64,000 nt of DNA from Nevskia sp. (GCA_023229645.1 JALNYU010000001.1:124001-188000); one strand, 5' to 3'. Counted from the first letter of the stretch, positions 42,918 through 52,781 are shown. Notes: generated by a model not told the origin, from the sequence alone. Translations and numbers: made by a program.

Positions 42918-44909
42918 ATGAGCAATGAGAATCTTCAATCTGTACTCGGCGAGTCACGCGTGTTTCCGCCGTCGGCGGAGTTTGTCGCCAAAGCCCGCGT
43001 CAACGCCGAAAAGCTAGCCGAAATGAAAGCCGCGGCCGCCGCGGACTATGTTGGCTTCTGGGCTGATCTCGCGCGGAAAGAATTGAGCTGGGCCACGCCG
43101 TTTCAAACCGCGCTCGATGACAGCAAAGCGCCGAATTATCAGTGGTTTCCTGATGGCACGCTGAACGCCTCGTACAACTGTCTCGACCGCCATATTGCGA
43201 CGCGCGGCGACAAAATCGCGATTCGCTATGAAGGCGAGAAAGGCGACGTTAAAACCTGGACCTTCCGCCAGCTGCTGGCCGATGTCAGCAAGCTCGCCAA
43301 CGGCCTAAAGTCGCTCGGTATCGGCAAGGGCGATCGGGTTGTGATCTACCTGCCGCATTCGCCAGAAGCGGTGATCGCGATGCAGGCCTGTGCCCGTATC
43401 GGCGCGACGCACTCGGTAGTGTTCGGCGGTTTTTCCGCCGGCTCGCTGAAAGACCGTATCGATGACACCGGCGCCCGTATCATCATCACCGCCGATGGCG
43501 GCAACCGCGGCGGCCATATCGTTGACCTGAAAAAAGCCTGCGACGAAGCGCTGACGCTGGGCTGCAAGTCGATTGAGAAGGTCGTCGTCGGCATCCGCAC
43601 CGGCCACAGCATCAACATGACGCCGGGCCGCGATATTTTGTGGAGCGATCTCATCGCTGGCGTTTCCGATACCTGCGAGCCAGAATTTGTCGGCGCCGAG
43701 CACCCGTTGTTCCTGCTCTACACCTCGGGATCAACCGGAAAACCGAAAGGTATTCAGCATTCCACCGGTGGTTATTTACTCGGCGCGATGGTCAGCGCGC
43801 AATGGATTTTTGACCTGCGCGAAGATGATCTATTCTGGTGTACCGCCGACGTTGGCTGGGTCACCGGCCATAGCTACGTCTGCTACGGCCCGCTGGCCGG
43901 CGGCACGACGGTCATGATCTATGAAGGTGTGCCGACAGTTCCGGACGCTGGCCGTTTCTGGAAGATTTGCCAAGACCACGGCGTAACCATTTTCTACACC
44001 GCACCGACCGCGATTCGTGCGCTGATGAAATCCGGCGAAACGTTCCCGAACAGCTACGATTTATCGAAGCTGCGGCTGCTCGGCAGCGTCGGCGAACCGA
44101 TCAATCCGGAGGCCTGGATGTGGTTCCACCGCGTCATCGGCAAGGAAAAACTGCCGATTGTCGATACCTGGTGGCAGACCGAAACCGGCTCGACGATGAT
44201 GTCGCCGATTCCGGGTGCAATGCCGACCAAGCCTGGCTCCTGCACCCAGCCGCTGCCCGGCATTTTCGCCGATGTGGTTGACGAAGCCGGCGTGCCGGTG
44301 GAAGGCAAAACTGCGGGCGGGTATCTCGTCATCACCAAGCCGTGGCCGTCGATGTTGCGGACGATCTGGGGCGATAACGAGCGTTATATCAAAACCTATT
44401 TCGGCCAGTTTCCGCCAACCACCGGGCCGGATGGCCGCGAGCAGTGGCTGTACGTGGCCGGCGATTCGACGCACCGCGACGAAGACGGCTATTACTGGAT
44501 TCTCGGCCGCGTGGATGACGTGCTGAACGTTTCCGGCCACCGTCTCGGTACGATGGAAGTGGAAAGCGCGCTGGTTTCGCATCCGCGTGTCGCCGAAGCG
44601 GCAGTCGTTGGCCGTCCGCATGAAATCAAGGGCGAAGCGATTTGCGCCTTTGTGATCTGCAAAGGCACGCGTCCGGAAGGTAAGGAAGCGGAAGCGCTGA
44701 TCAAGGAACTGCGCGATCACGTCGGCCGCGAAATCGGCGCGATTGCGAAGCCGGATGACATCCGCCTCGCGGATGGCCTGCCGAAGACTCGCAGTGGCAA
44801 GATCATGCGTCGCTTGCTGCGCTCGATCGCCAAAGGCGAGGAGATCACGCAGGACATCTCGACCTTGGAAAATCCGGCGATCGTCGCGCAGCTGGCCGCA
44901 AAAGCCTAA
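42918..44909 (+). CDS. acs: Acetyl-CoA synthetase
   Basis: A 663-residue adenylate-forming enzyme that activates acetate to acetyl-CoA by way of acetyl-AMP. Visible motifs are LLYTSGSTGKPKG (P-loop-like), TWWQTETGS, GYYWILGRVDDVLNVSGHR and PKTRSGKIMRRLLR with the regulatory/catalytic Lys628. The ATG at 42918 gives the typical length; the frame is open further upstream across the terminator and is not used. Transcription most likely depends on CrbR, encoded 6.4 kb away. The convergent phosphoesterase gene follows. Confidence 0.97.
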   Translation: MSNENLQSVLGESRVFPPSAEFVAKARVNAEKLAEMKAAAAADYVGFWADLARKELSWATPFQTALDDSKAPNYQWFPDGTLNASYNCLDRHIATRGDKIAIRYEGEKGDVKTWTFRQLLADVSKLANGLKSLGIGKGDRVVIYLPHSPEAVIAMQACARIGATHSVVFGGFSAGSLKDRIDDTGARIIITADGGNRGGHIVDLKKACDEALTLGCKSIEKVVVGIRTGHSINMTPGRDILWSDLIAGVSDTCEPEFVGAEHPLFLLYTSGSTGKPKGIQHSTGGYLLGAMVSAQWIFDLREDDLFWCTADVGWVTGHSYVCYGPLAGGTTVMIYEGVPTVPDAGRFWKICQDHGVTIFYTAPTAIRALMKSGETFPNSYDLSKLRLLGSVGEPINPEAWMWFHRVIGKEKLPIVDTWWQTETGSTMMSPIPGAMPTKPGSCTQPLPGIFADVVDEAGVPVEGKTAGGYLVITKPWPSMLRTIWGDNERYIKTYFGQFPPTTGPDGREQWLYVAGDSTHRDEDGYYWILGRVDDVLNVSGHRLGTMEVESALVSHPRVAEAAVVGRPHEIKGEAICAFVICKGTRPEGKEAEALIKELRDHVGREIGAIAKPDDIRLADGLPKTRSGKIMRRLLRSIAKGEEITQDISTLENPAIVAQLAAKA

Positions 44910-44962
44910 GCGCTTGGCGCCTGTTCACGCCGTCGCAACTGCGGCGGTGTGAGCACCTTAAA

Positions 44963-45856
44963 TCAGCCCTGTTGCGCCGTCTCAGTTTCTGGGGTGGCGG
45001 GACGGGGCTTTTTTTGTTTGGCCCGTGGCGCTCGGCGCAGTGGCGCCACGTTCGGGCGTGTGTTCAGGTGGTCGATCTCTACCCAACGGACAATTGCCAG
45101 CTTGCCGTTGAAGTCTTCGGTCAGCGCGGTGCAGCTTTCCACCCAGTCGCCGCAGTTATGGTAAGCCACGCCTTCGATGTTGCGGATTTCGGCGTGGTGA
45201 ATATGGCCGCAGATCACGCCGTCGAGGCCGCGTCGTTTGCACTCGTGGGCCACGGATTCTTCGAACTGCGTAATGATGCTGACCGCGTTTTTAACTTTCT
45301 GCTTGGCATATGCCGAGAGCGACCAATAGCGCATGCCGCAGAGGCCACGGATGCGGTTGAACCAGTAATTGGTGTGCATCAGCGTTTCGTACGCGAGATC
45401 GCCGGCTAGCGCTAGCCACTTGTGATAACGCGTGATCGCATCGAAAGAATCGCCGTGCAAGATCAGCAGCCGCCGGCCGTCAGCGGTGGTGTGGATGCAC
45501 TCGTTAACCAAACGGATATTGCCGATTTCGAGTTTGTAATCGACGAATTTACGCAGGAATTCGTCGTGGTTGCCGGTCACGTACAGCACTTTGGTATCGC
45601 GCTTGGCCTTGGTCAGCACTTTGCGCACCACGTTGGTATGTTCCTGCGGCCAGAACCAGCCGTTGCGGAGCTTCCAGCCGTCGATGATGTCACCCACCAA
45701 GTACAGCGTCTCGCATTCATTGCGCTTCAGAAAATCGACCAAAAACGCGGCTTTGCAGCCGGGTGTGCCGAGATGAATATCCGAGAGCCAGATCGTTCGA
45801 TAACGGTTGACGACGCGTTCAGGCTTTTCTTTTTCTGGGGTGTTTATTCGTGCCAT
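44963..45856 (-). CDS. UDP-2,3-diacylglucosamine diphosphatase-like metallophosphoesterase
   Basis: A 297-residue calcineurin-like phosphoesterase with metal ligands in LSDIHLG, GDIIDGWKL, GNHDE, HGDSFD and GHIHHAEI. The WSLSAYAKQKVKNAV region and GDWVESCTAL resemble the LpxH-related group. That group hydrolyses UDP-2,3-diacylglucosamine in lipid A synthesis or acts on other lipid diphosphates. The C-terminus is a basic Lys/Arg/Pro tail. The ATG at 45856 is chosen; MRIPV at 45871 is an alternative. It is not in a lipid A gene cluster here. Confidence 0.82.
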   Translation of the reverse strand: MARINTPEKEKPERVVNRYRTIWLSDIHLGTPGCKAAFLVDFLKRNECETLYLVGDIIDGWKLRNGWFWPQEHTNVVRKVLTKAKRDTKVLYVTGNHDEFLRKFVDYKLEIGNIRLVNECIHTTADGRRLLILHGDSFDAITRYHKWLALAGDLAYETLMHTNYWFNRIRGLCGMRYWSLSAYAKQKVKNAVSIITQFEESVAHECKRRGLDGVICGHIHHAEIRNIEGVAYHNCGDWVESCTALTEDFNGKLAIVRWVEIDHLNTRPNVAPLRRAPRAKQKKPRPATPETETAQQG

Positions 45857-46110
45857 GACAGGAATTCGCATGAATTTTCGGTGAAAGTATCGGCAGTCAC
45901 TGTGACAGCAACAATAAACCTCGGCATTTTCTCGGGCGCGTTCTCGGGCGCGAGGTGACAAACGTCATCATTTCTCAATGACGGAAGCGCCTTTTGTGCC
46001 GGCTGGCGTGGTCCTAAGCTGGATTCCATGAACATTTACCGGCGTGGCGCGCGTATTGCCCGCATTCCTCTATCATCGACCTTCGCTCGCCACGCTTATA
46101 CAGCCCAGTA

Positions 46111-47361
46111 ATGGACGATAGATCCGCGTTACTCAATCAGCTTCGTATCGACCGCGGCGCCGAGCCCGAGGGCGAAAGCCGGCCGTGGCTGAAATGGCTG
46201 TTGCTGGCCGTTGTTGTATTGGCGGCAGCCGCCGCGGCGGCCTATTTCCTGCTGCCAGCGCCGGGAACGCCGGTCAAAACCGCAACGGCGCGCGCCGCCG
46301 GCGGGGCTGGCTCAGCCGCCGCGAGTTCGCTACTCGATGCCGCTGGTTACGTTGTCGCGCGGCGGCAGGCGACGGTTTCGGCCAAGATCACCGGCAAGGT
46401 AACCGAGGTCTTGATCGAAGAAGGCCGGCGCGTTGAAGGCGGCCAGGTGGTCGCCCGCATCGACGACACCAACATCCGTGCGGCACTGAATCAAGCACAA
46501 GCCCAGCTCGAAGCGGCGCGCGCGGCGCTGACGCAAATCCGCGTCAATCTCGCAAATGCCGAGCGCGACGTTAGCCGCAAAAGCAGCCTCGCCGAGCAAA
46601 AGCTGATCAGCACGGCTGAGTTGGATACGGCGCAGACCAACCTCGATAGCCTGCGCGCGCAATTGGTTACGGCCCAGCGCAATATCGACGTTGCCCAACG
46701 CACGGTGGAAGTGGCGCTACGCAATCTCGACGATACCGTGGTCCGGGCGCCGTTTTCCGGCGTGATTACGGTAAAAGCAGCGCAGGTCGGTGAAATTATC
46801 TCACCGCTGTCAGCTGGCGGCGGCTTTACCCGCACCGGGATTGGTACGGTGGTCGATATGAACTCGTTGGAGGTGGAGGTGGACGTTAGCGAAAGTTTCA
46901 TCAACCGGGTTCATGCCGAGCAGGCAGCGGTGGTGAAATTGAACGCCTACCCGGATTGGGAAATTCCGGCTTACGTCATCGCCATCATTCCAACCGCTGA
47001 GCGCAGCAAGGCAACGGTGAAAGTGCGGGTCGGCTTTAAAGACAAAGATCGCGATCCGCGCATCCTGCCGGAAATGGGCGCGCGGGTATCGTTCCTGAGC
47101 GAAGCGCCGGCGCCGGGTGCTGCCGCGGCGACGCCAGGGGTTGTGGTGCCGGTGGATGCCGTGCTCACCAGCGGCAATGCCGATACCGGCGCGGTGTTTA
47201 TCGTCCGCGGCGCAACGGTTGAACGGCGGGCGGTGAAGCTCGGCGCGAAAACAGCGGATGGTCAAACCATCGTTGCCGGCTTGGCAGCCGGGGACGTCGT
47301 CGCGTTGGGGGCTTTGGCGGGGCTGCAGGACGGCAGCAAGATCAAGATTGAGCAGCCGTAA
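46111..47361 (+). CDS. HlyD/MacA-type adaptor of a second ABC exporter
   Basis: A 416-residue protein: a short cytoplasmic segment, one membrane helix (about 29-48), lipoyl half-motif (VSAKITGKVTEVLIEEGRRV), a coiled-coil hairpin (about 125-205), second lipoyl half (VRAPFSGVIT) and beta-barrel domains. It is the first gene of a four-gene exporter with the ATPase 47491 and the permeases 48209 and 49396. The substrate is unknown. Compared with the adaptor at 1222, the hairpin is shorter and the N-terminal cytoplasmic segment is longer. Confidence 0.92.
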   Translation: MDDRSALLNQLRIDRGAEPEGESRPWLKWLLLAVVVLAAAAAAAYFLLPAPGTPVKTATARAAGGAGSAAASSLLDAAGYVVARRQATVSAKITGKVTEVLIEEGRRVEGGQVVARIDDTNIRAALNQAQAQLEAARAALTQIRVNLANAERDVSRKSSLAEQKLISTAELDTAQTNLDSLRAQLVTAQRNIDVAQRTVEVALRNLDDTVVRAPFSGVITVKAAQVGEIISPLSAGGGFTRTGIGTVVDMNSLEVEVDVSESFINRVHAEQAAVVKLNAYPDWEIPAYVIAIIPTAERSKATVKVRVGFKDKDRDPRILPEMGARVSFLSEAPAPGAAAATPGVVVPVDAVLTSGNADTGAVFIVRGATVERRAVKLGAKTADGQTIVAGLAAGDVVALGALAGLQDGSKIKIEQP

Positions 47362-47490
47362 TACAGCACGTCAGTGTGAAAGTCTTGCGCACACGACGGA
47401 ATCGGCTAGGCGTCGAGTGGTACCAAGCAGCACGCAATCAATAATTATGTTCAGCGCCGGTACGCCGGCTTTGGTCGGGAGTCCATCGTA

Positions 47491-48192
47491 ATGTCCGCAC
47501 CTACACTGGTTTCGATACGCAACGTCAGCAAGCGCTACCAGCGCGGCAAGCAGTCGGTTGAGGTTTTGCAGAACTTGGATCTGGACATCGGCCAGGGCGA
47601 GTTCATCGCACTCATGGGCCCTTCGGGTTCCGGCAAAACCACATTGCTGAATTTGATCGGCGGTTTGGACCATCCCAGCACCGGCGAGATTCGGGTGGGC
47701 AGCGAGCGCATCGATTCGTTGTCCGACGGCAAGCTGGCGAAATGGCGCGCACGCCACGTCGGCTTCGTGTTCCAGTTCTATAACTTGATGCCGATGCTCA
47801 GCGCCGAGCGCAATGTCGAGCTGCCGCTGTTGTTAACCAGCCTTTCCAGCGCCCAGCGCAAGCGCAACGTCGCGGCGGCGCTAACGGTAGTTGGGCTGGC
47901 TGACCGCGCGCGGCACAAGCCGTCCGAACTCTCAGGCGGTCAGGCGCAGCGCGTTGCGATTGCCCGCGCCTTGGTCGCCGACCCGACGCTGCTGGTCTGC
48001 GACGAACCCACCGGCGATCTCGATCGCCACACGGCAGATGAAATTCTCGGCCTGCTGCAAGCCTTGAACCGTGAACACGGCAAGACCATTGTCATGGTCA
48101 CGCACGATCCGAAAGCCGCCGAATACGCTTCGCGCCAGTTGCATATGGACAAGGGCGCGTTGATCGACGCTGGCGCAATCAACGCCGCTTGA
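47491..48192 (+). CDS. ABC transporter ATPase, MacB/LolD type
   Basis: A 233-residue ATPase with Walker A GPSGSGKT, signature LSGGQAQR, Walker B LLVCDEPTGDLD and switch His in VTHD. It belongs to the MacB/LolD/FtsE branch and should energise the two FtsX-like permeases that follow. The gap to the adaptor is 129 bases; the gap to the first permease is 16 bases, so these are co-transcribed. Confidence 0.95.
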   Translation: MSAPTLVSIRNVSKRYQRGKQSVEVLQNLDLDIGQGEFIALMGPSGSGKTTLLNLIGGLDHPSTGEIRVGSERIDSLSDGKLAKWRARHVGFVFQFYNLMPMLSAERNVELPLLLTSLSSAQRKRNVAAALTVVGLADRARHKPSELSGGQAQRVAIARALVADPTLLVCDEPTGDLDRHTADEILGLLQALNREHGKTIVMVTHDPKAAEYASRQLHMDKGALIDAGAINAA

Positions 48193-48208
48193 ACCTCGGA
48201 GCACTGCG

Positions 48209-49354
48209 ATGAAATTCTTTCCGTTGGTTTGGGCCGGTTTGTGGCGTAAGAAGCTGCGCACAATCTTCACGTTGCTGGCAATCGTGGTTGCATTCCTGCT
48301 GTTTGGCATGCTGCAAGGCGTGAATTCGGCATTCAACGCCACGGTCGAAAAGGCCAACGTCAACCGCTTGACCGTTACCAGCAAAATCAATTTCACCGAA
48401 GCGCTGCCGTACGCCTATCTGACCCAGATCGAAGCCGTGCCCGGCGTCTCGGCCGTGGCCTGGTTTAGTTGGTTCGGCACGTACTATCAGGACGCGAAAA
48501 ACTTCGTGTTTTCGTTCCCGGCGGATCCAGTCCGTCTGTTCGATATGTACCCCGAATATCACATCGACAAAGCCCAACTCGATACCTTCGAGCACACCCG
48601 CACGGGCGCCGTGATCGGCGTCGAACTGGCGAAGAAATATGGTTGGAAAATCGGCGATCGCGTAACGTTGCACTCGACGATCTGGACCAAGGCCGACGGC
48701 ACTTCGGATTGGCCGTTCGATATCGTCGGCACGTTCGAAGTGCCGACCGATAGCAGCCAGGCGAACCAATTTTTCTTCAACCACAGCTACTTCGACGAAG
48801 GCCGTAGTTTCGGCAAGGGCACCGTTGGCTGGTACATCGTCCGCGTCAGCGATCCCAAGTTATCGGCGCAGGTCGCGATCGATATCGACAAGCGCTTCGA
48901 GAACTCGCAAGACGAAACCAAGACGCAGACCGAGAAAGAATTCCAGCAGTCGTTTCTGAAGCAGATCGGCGACATCAATTTCATCGTGACGTCGATTCTC
49001 AGCGCGGTGTTTATCTCGCTGCTATTCGCCACCGGCACGACCATGATGCAGTCGGTTCGCGAGCGTATTCCGGAACTAGCGGTGCTGAAAACGCTGGGCT
49101 TCTCGAACGGCCGCGTGCTGAGCTTGGTGCTCGCCGAGTCGGTGCTGCTGTGCTTGATCGCCGCCGGCTTGGGGCTGGGCTTGGCGTCGCTGATCTTTCC
49201 GGCACTGAAGAACTTCATCGGCGTTGCAACGCTATCGAGATCTGTAGTCGCGACTGGCGTGTTATTCGCGGTGCTGATGGCGTTGATCACCGGCCTGCCG
49301 CCAGCGCTGCGCGCGCAGCGTCTGAATATCGTTGATGCACTTGCCGGGCGCTAA
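48209..49354 (+). CDS. FtsX/MacB-like ABC permease, subunit 1
   Basis: A 381-residue permease of four-helix architecture: helix 1 near the N-terminus (WRKKLRTIFTLLAIVVAFLLFGML), a large periplasmic domain (about 40-260) and three C-terminal helices with RERIPELAVLKTLGFSNGRVLSLVLAES. It forms a heterodimer with the next gene product. The operon layout adaptor-ATPase-permease-permease is related to the DevBCA/MacAB group. Confidence 0.92.
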   Translation: MKFFPLVWAGLWRKKLRTIFTLLAIVVAFLLFGMLQGVNSAFNATVEKANVNRLTVTSKINFTEALPYAYLTQIEAVPGVSAVAWFSWFGTYYQDAKNFVFSFPADPVRLFDMYPEYHIDKAQLDTFEHTRTGAVIGVELAKKYGWKIGDRVTLHSTIWTKADGTSDWPFDIVGTFEVPTDSSQANQFFFNHSYFDEGRSFGKGTVGWYIVRVSDPKLSAQVAIDIDKRFENSQDETKTQTEKEFQQSFLKQIGDINFIVTSILSAVFISLLFATGTTMMQSVRERIPELAVLKTLGFSNGRVLSLVLAESVLLCLIAAGLGLGLASLIFPALKNFIGVATLSRSVVATGVLFAVLMALITGLPPALRAQRLNIVDALAGR

Positions 49355-49395
49355 GCGGCCGAGCGCAGACCCCATTCGCAACGCGGAGTAGAGCG

Positions 49396-50574
49396 ATGTT
49401 CAAACAAATCGGCGCAGTCACTTCGATGAATGTGCGCGGCATCCCGCAACGGCTCGGCGCCTCGCTGGTGATCGTGATCGGTATCGCCGTGACGGTAGGC
49501 GTCATGGTCTCGGTGCTGGCGATGGCCGTTGGCTTCGATAAAACCATCAACAGCACTGGCCATGCGGACCGTGCGATCGTATTGCGCGGCGGCTCGGTTT
49601 CCGAACTGGGCAGCACGATTTCGCGCGATAACACGCTGACGATCATGGACGCGGCTGGCGTTCGCCACGGCGACGATGGCAAGCCGGTGGCCTCCGCAGA
49701 AGCATTGCTGATCGTCGGGTTGCCGAAGAAAGGCGAGCAGTCGCAAGCCAACGTCACGCTGCGTGGCGTCGGTCCGGCATCGTTCGCGCTACGTCCGGAG
49801 ATTCACATTACCGAAGGCCGTATGTTCCAGCCGGCAGTGCACGAGCTGATCGTCGGCCGCTCGGCGCAAGGCCAGTTCGCTGGGCTGAGCATCGGCAGCA
49901 AAATCGCGCTGCGCGATAGCGAGTGGACCGTTGTTGGCGTATTCGACAGCGACGGCGACTCGCACGAGTCCGAATTGCTGGCAGATGTGGAGACCGTACT
50001 CTCGGCGTTCCGGCGTAATCTCTATCAATCGGTCGTCGTGCAATTGGAAAATCCAGATGCGTTTAACGCATTCAAAGACGCGCTGACGACAAACCCGACG
50101 CTCAGCGTCGATGTTAAGCGCGAAACCGACTACTACAAATCGCAGGCGCAGCAGTTGAATAAGCTGCTGAACTTCCTGGCCTACTTCGTCGGCAGCATCA
50201 TGGCGATCGGCGCCGTATTCGGCGCGTTGAATGCGATGTATTCAGCGGTCGCGGCACGCGGGTTGGAAATCGCAACCTTGCGAGCGATCGGCTTCAGCTC
50301 GTTCTCGGTGGTGTTTTCGGTCTTGATCGAAGCGCTGGCGCTGGCCTTGGCCGGCGGCGCCATCGGTGCGGTGTTCGCGTGGTTGTTCTTCAACGGCAAC
50401 ACCGTTAGCACGCTCGGCGGTAATTTCACCCAGGTGGTTTTCCATCTCACGGTCAGCCCAACTCTGCTGATCACCGGCATCGTCTGGGCCTGTTTGATCG
50501 GCGTTATCGGCGGCCTGTTCCCGGCCATTCGTGCGGCGCGGTTGCCGGTCGCGGCGGCGTTGAGAGCGGGGTAG
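49396..50574 (+). CDS. FtsX/MacB-like ABC permease, subunit 2
   Basis: A 392-residue partner permease: N-terminal helix with RLGASLVIVIGIAVTVGVMVSV, a periplasmic domain, then a three-helix bundle with VAARGLEIATLRAIGFSSFSVVFSVLIEA. GGAG lies about ten bases before the ATG. It is the last gene of the exporter operon. Confidence 0.92.
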   Translation: MFKQIGAVTSMNVRGIPQRLGASLVIVIGIAVTVGVMVSVLAMAVGFDKTINSTGHADRAIVLRGGSVSELGSTISRDNTLTIMDAAGVRHGDDGKPVASAEALLIVGLPKKGEQSQANVTLRGVGPASFALRPEIHITEGRMFQPAVHELIVGRSAQGQFAGLSIGSKIALRDSEWTVVGVFDSDGDSHESELLADVETVLSAFRRNLYQSVVVQLENPDAFNAFKDALTTNPTLSVDVKRETDYYKSQAQQLNKLLNFLAYFVGSIMAIGAVFGALNAMYSAVAARGLEIATLRAIGFSSFSVVFSVLIEALALALAGGAIGAVFAWLFFNGNTVSTLGGNFTQVVFHLTVSPTLLITGIVWACLIGVIGGLFPAIRAARLPVAAALRAG

Positions 50575-50695
50575 CGCGCGGGTGGGCGGTATTGAATCAC
50601 GAGCGGACGTTGGTGATTTTTCGCCGCTGACGTGGCGCAAGGCATTGCTGATCAATCCGCCCTAAAATCTCCGCATTCATCATTGGGGATTGCCG

Positions 50696-51655
50696 ATGTC
50701 CATGTTGCTAACGCCGCGCGCCGTACGCGGCTTGTTTGTTGAGGCTGCGACCGCAAAGTTTGCCCGTAACGTGCCCGATTTCGTTCGTTTACGGCAGTTG
50801 GTGGCCGATAACGGCGGCCAGTTTTTGAACGATCACGGCGCGATTCGCACGGCGGATCCGGCGGTGCGGGCTTTGTTTGTGCAGGCCGCGCGGGTGCTCG
50901 GTTTGCGGCGTGAGCTGAACTATGCGTTTCCGAGCAAGAAGCTGGTCAGTTTCGATCTGCAGGCGATCGGCGACGACGCCCATGAGTTCAAGATTTTCGT
51001 CAGCCAGGTTGATCTCGAAGCGTTTCCGGCGGCGGTGGCGGACGTCGTCCGCACCGACTGCGCGGAGCAGGCAGCAGCGGTTGACCACACGCCGTTTTTG
51101 GCATTGATCGCCAAAGCCGAAGCCGCTGGCGGCCTCAGTGCCCGTGACGCTGAAACCTTCGTTAGCCATTTTGTCGAAAAGCTCATGAGCCGTCCGGGCC
51201 CAGCTTTGCGCCGCAGCACCTTGGAGGCGGTGGCCGGCGTTTCCGGCGAGGCGGCGAGCGCATTGGCGCTGGGGCCGGACTTTAACCATGTGACGATTGA
51301 CGTGCTCGCTGCAGGTTATCGCGGGATCGACGCAATGGCGGCGGCGATGTTGGCCGCAGGCTTCCGTTTGCTGCCGGCGATCCAAGGTGCGCCGGGTACG
51401 AAACTGCGCCAGACCGCGACGATGGCGGCGACGATGGACACCCCGATCCGCGAAGCCGATGACAGCGCCGGTGTCGCACAGACCGAGAAACAATTCGTCG
51501 AAATCATCGAACGGGCGCAAGCGCAGGATGGCGATGGTGCGCCGCTCTGGCAGCAAGACGGCCAGCCGCTGGTGTTCCGCAACTTCCTGGCCGCGAACGC
51601 CGAGAAGATATTCGATGCTGCGTCGACCAAAGCCAGCGCGGCGATGAGCTGCTAA
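50696..51655 (+). CDS. DUF1338-family protein (2-oxoadipate dioxygenase/decarboxylase-like)
   Basis: A 319-residue protein of the DUF1338/vicinal-oxygen-chelate-like group. The metal site candidates are NDHGAIRT (first His) and DFNHVTIDVL (second His), with an acidic residue near VEIIERAQAQ. Characterised members (HglS) convert 2-oxoadipate to D-2-hydroxyglutarate in lysine breakdown; this protein is shorter than those. GGGGA lies six bases before the ATG at 50696. It is convergent with the hydrogenase cluster and overlaps its last gene by four bases. No lysine-catabolic neighbours are visible, so the substrate is inferred from family alone. Confidence 0.75.
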   Translation: MSMLLTPRAVRGLFVEAATAKFARNVPDFVRLRQLVADNGGQFLNDHGAIRTADPAVRALFVQAARVLGLRRELNYAFPSKKLVSFDLQAIGDDAHEFKIFVSQVDLEAFPAAVADVVRTDCAEQAAAVDHTPFLALIAKAEAAGGLSARDAETFVSHFVEKLMSRPGPALRRSTLEAVAGVSGEAASALALGPDFNHVTIDVLAAGYRGIDAMAAAMLAAGFRLLPAIQGAPGTKLRQTATMAATMDTPIREADDSAGVAQTEKQFVEIIERAQAQDGDGAPLWQQDGQPLVFRNFLAANAEKIFDAASTKASAAMSC

Positions 51656-51996
51656 GAGTCGGACGGCGATGAAGCGGCTGGCGGCGCTGCGACGACCAGC
51701 GCCGCTGCCGCTGCGTCCCAGTACACCGGTAGCGTCTGCGGCGCCGCTTCGTCGGCGTAACCTTGGGCGCGGAGAAATTCTGCGGCGTGCAGTACGCGGT
51801 CGCCACGGGCGTTGCGTTGTTTCAATAGCAGGCCGCCGTTGGCCGTGTGTTGCAGTGGCAGGATCAGCAACGCGTGATCGCGTTGTAGCAATGCCACATT
51901 GCTGATGCCGGGCAGATGGCGATCACAGAGCTCGCGCGTGAGATAAACGCTGCCGCGGGCAATGGTGACCTGGGTTTCGCCCTCGGACGCGGTCAT
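51652..51996 (-). CDS. Small hydrogenase-cluster protein of unknown function
   Basis: A 114-residue protein with a beta-rich core (VTIARGSVYLTRELCDRHL, ALLILPLQHTANGGLLLKQRNARGDRVL) and an Ala/Pro/Ser tail. It overlaps the protease gene by four bases (ATGA), so it belongs to the same operon as the group-2-type hydrogenase. No metal motif stands out. It may be a dedicated maturation or assembly factor. Confidence 0.65.
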   Translation of the reverse strand: MTASEGETQVTIARGSVYLTRELCDRHLPGISNVALLQRDHALLILPLQHTANGGLLLKQRNARGDRVLHAAEFLRAQGYADEAAPQTLPVYWDAAAAALVVAAPPAASSPSDS

Positions 51997-52460
51997 GGCA
52001 GCGGTGTCGCCGCAATTTCGGCGAGCAGGCGTTCGATTAAACGCTGCGCCGCCGCCTGCACCGGCGGGCTGAGGTTGAGCCCGAATGCCAGCGTTTCGGC
52101 TTCGATCAAATACACCGTGGTTTGCTGTGCGAATTCGGCGCCGAACAGGGTGCGCCCGGCGCTGAGCGCGTCTTCCCAGCGGAAGCTGTGCTGTGAGTAG
52201 TGCGGTGCGGCGGGTGCTTGGAATTCGGTGCCGGGGACTTCAAAGAGCGCACCGGGCGTGCTGCCGCTGTTGGCGGCGTCGATCAAAATCAGGCGTCGCG
52301 CGCCGCGGGCTTTGAACATCACCTCCATGCCGTTGGTGCCGGTGTCGTAGACCCGCACGCGGGTCTGCGCGGGCAACTGCGCCTGCAACTGCTGCGCAAC
52401 ATAAACGCCGACGCCGTCGTCGCTACGGGTGGGGTTGCCGCAGCCGATGATGCACAGCAT
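51993..52460 (-). CDS. Hydrogenase maturation endopeptidase (HupW-like)
   Basis: A 155-residue protease of the HyaD/HybD/HupW family. IGCGNPTRSDDGVG carries the first nickel ligand region, and LIDAANSGSTPG and YSQHSFRWEDAL the further Asp and His ligands. It removes the C-terminal peptide of the large subunit after nickel insertion. Its position next to the hydrogenase at 52893-55464, whose large subunit has a 16-residue C-terminal extension, points to that enzyme as its substrate. A different protease (60632-61282) serves the group-1 enzyme. Confidence 0.9.
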   Translation of the reverse strand: MLCIIGCGNPTRSDDGVGVYVAQQLQAQLPAQTRVRVYDTGTNGMEVMFKARGARRLILIDAANSGSTPGALFEVPGTEFQAPAAPHYSQHSFRWEDALSAGRTLFGAEFAQQTTVYLIEAETLAFGLNLSPPVQAAAQRLIERLLAEIAATPLP

Positions 52461-52466
52461 CGCCAG

Positions 52467-52781
52467 TCAAATCCGCCAAAGCCGGCACCACCAATCGGGC
52501 TTTACCGGCAGCGCCAGCTCGGGCAGATCGCACCATTTACGATGCACCAGGTAGTACATGCATTCTTGGCAGCGCATACGGTCTTCGCCGTACGGGTAGT
52601 TGGTGAAGCCGGATAGCACCAGCTTGCCTTTCAGATCTTTCGGGTCAAGGTCGCGCAGGGCATAGAGCAACGTCGCGAACTGGCGGTCGTTTTCCGGGAA
52701 CGGCTCGGTCTGGGTCTTGAGCCCATCCTGCAGCATTTTGTCGATTCGCGCCCTCAGCGAATTTTCCGAGTCATTCAGCAT
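52467..52781 (-). CDS. Small Cys-containing protein of the second hydrogenase operon
   Basis: A 104-residue protein. The N-terminus is helical and charged. The C-terminus has MRCQECMYYLVHRKWCDLPELALPVKPDWWCRLWRI in short blocks: CQEC, KWC and WWC, enough for a metal or Fe-S site. The ATG at 52781 is preceded by GAGGG. It is conserved in position between large subunit and protease genes. It may be an electron-transfer or assembly partner of the hydrogenase; no family is recognised. Confidence 0.7.
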   Translation of the reverse strand: MLNDSENSLRARIDKMLQDGLKTQTEPFPENDRQFATLLYALRDLDPKDLKGKLVLSGFTNYPYGEDRMRCQECMYYLVHRKWCDLPELALPVKPDWWCRLWRI

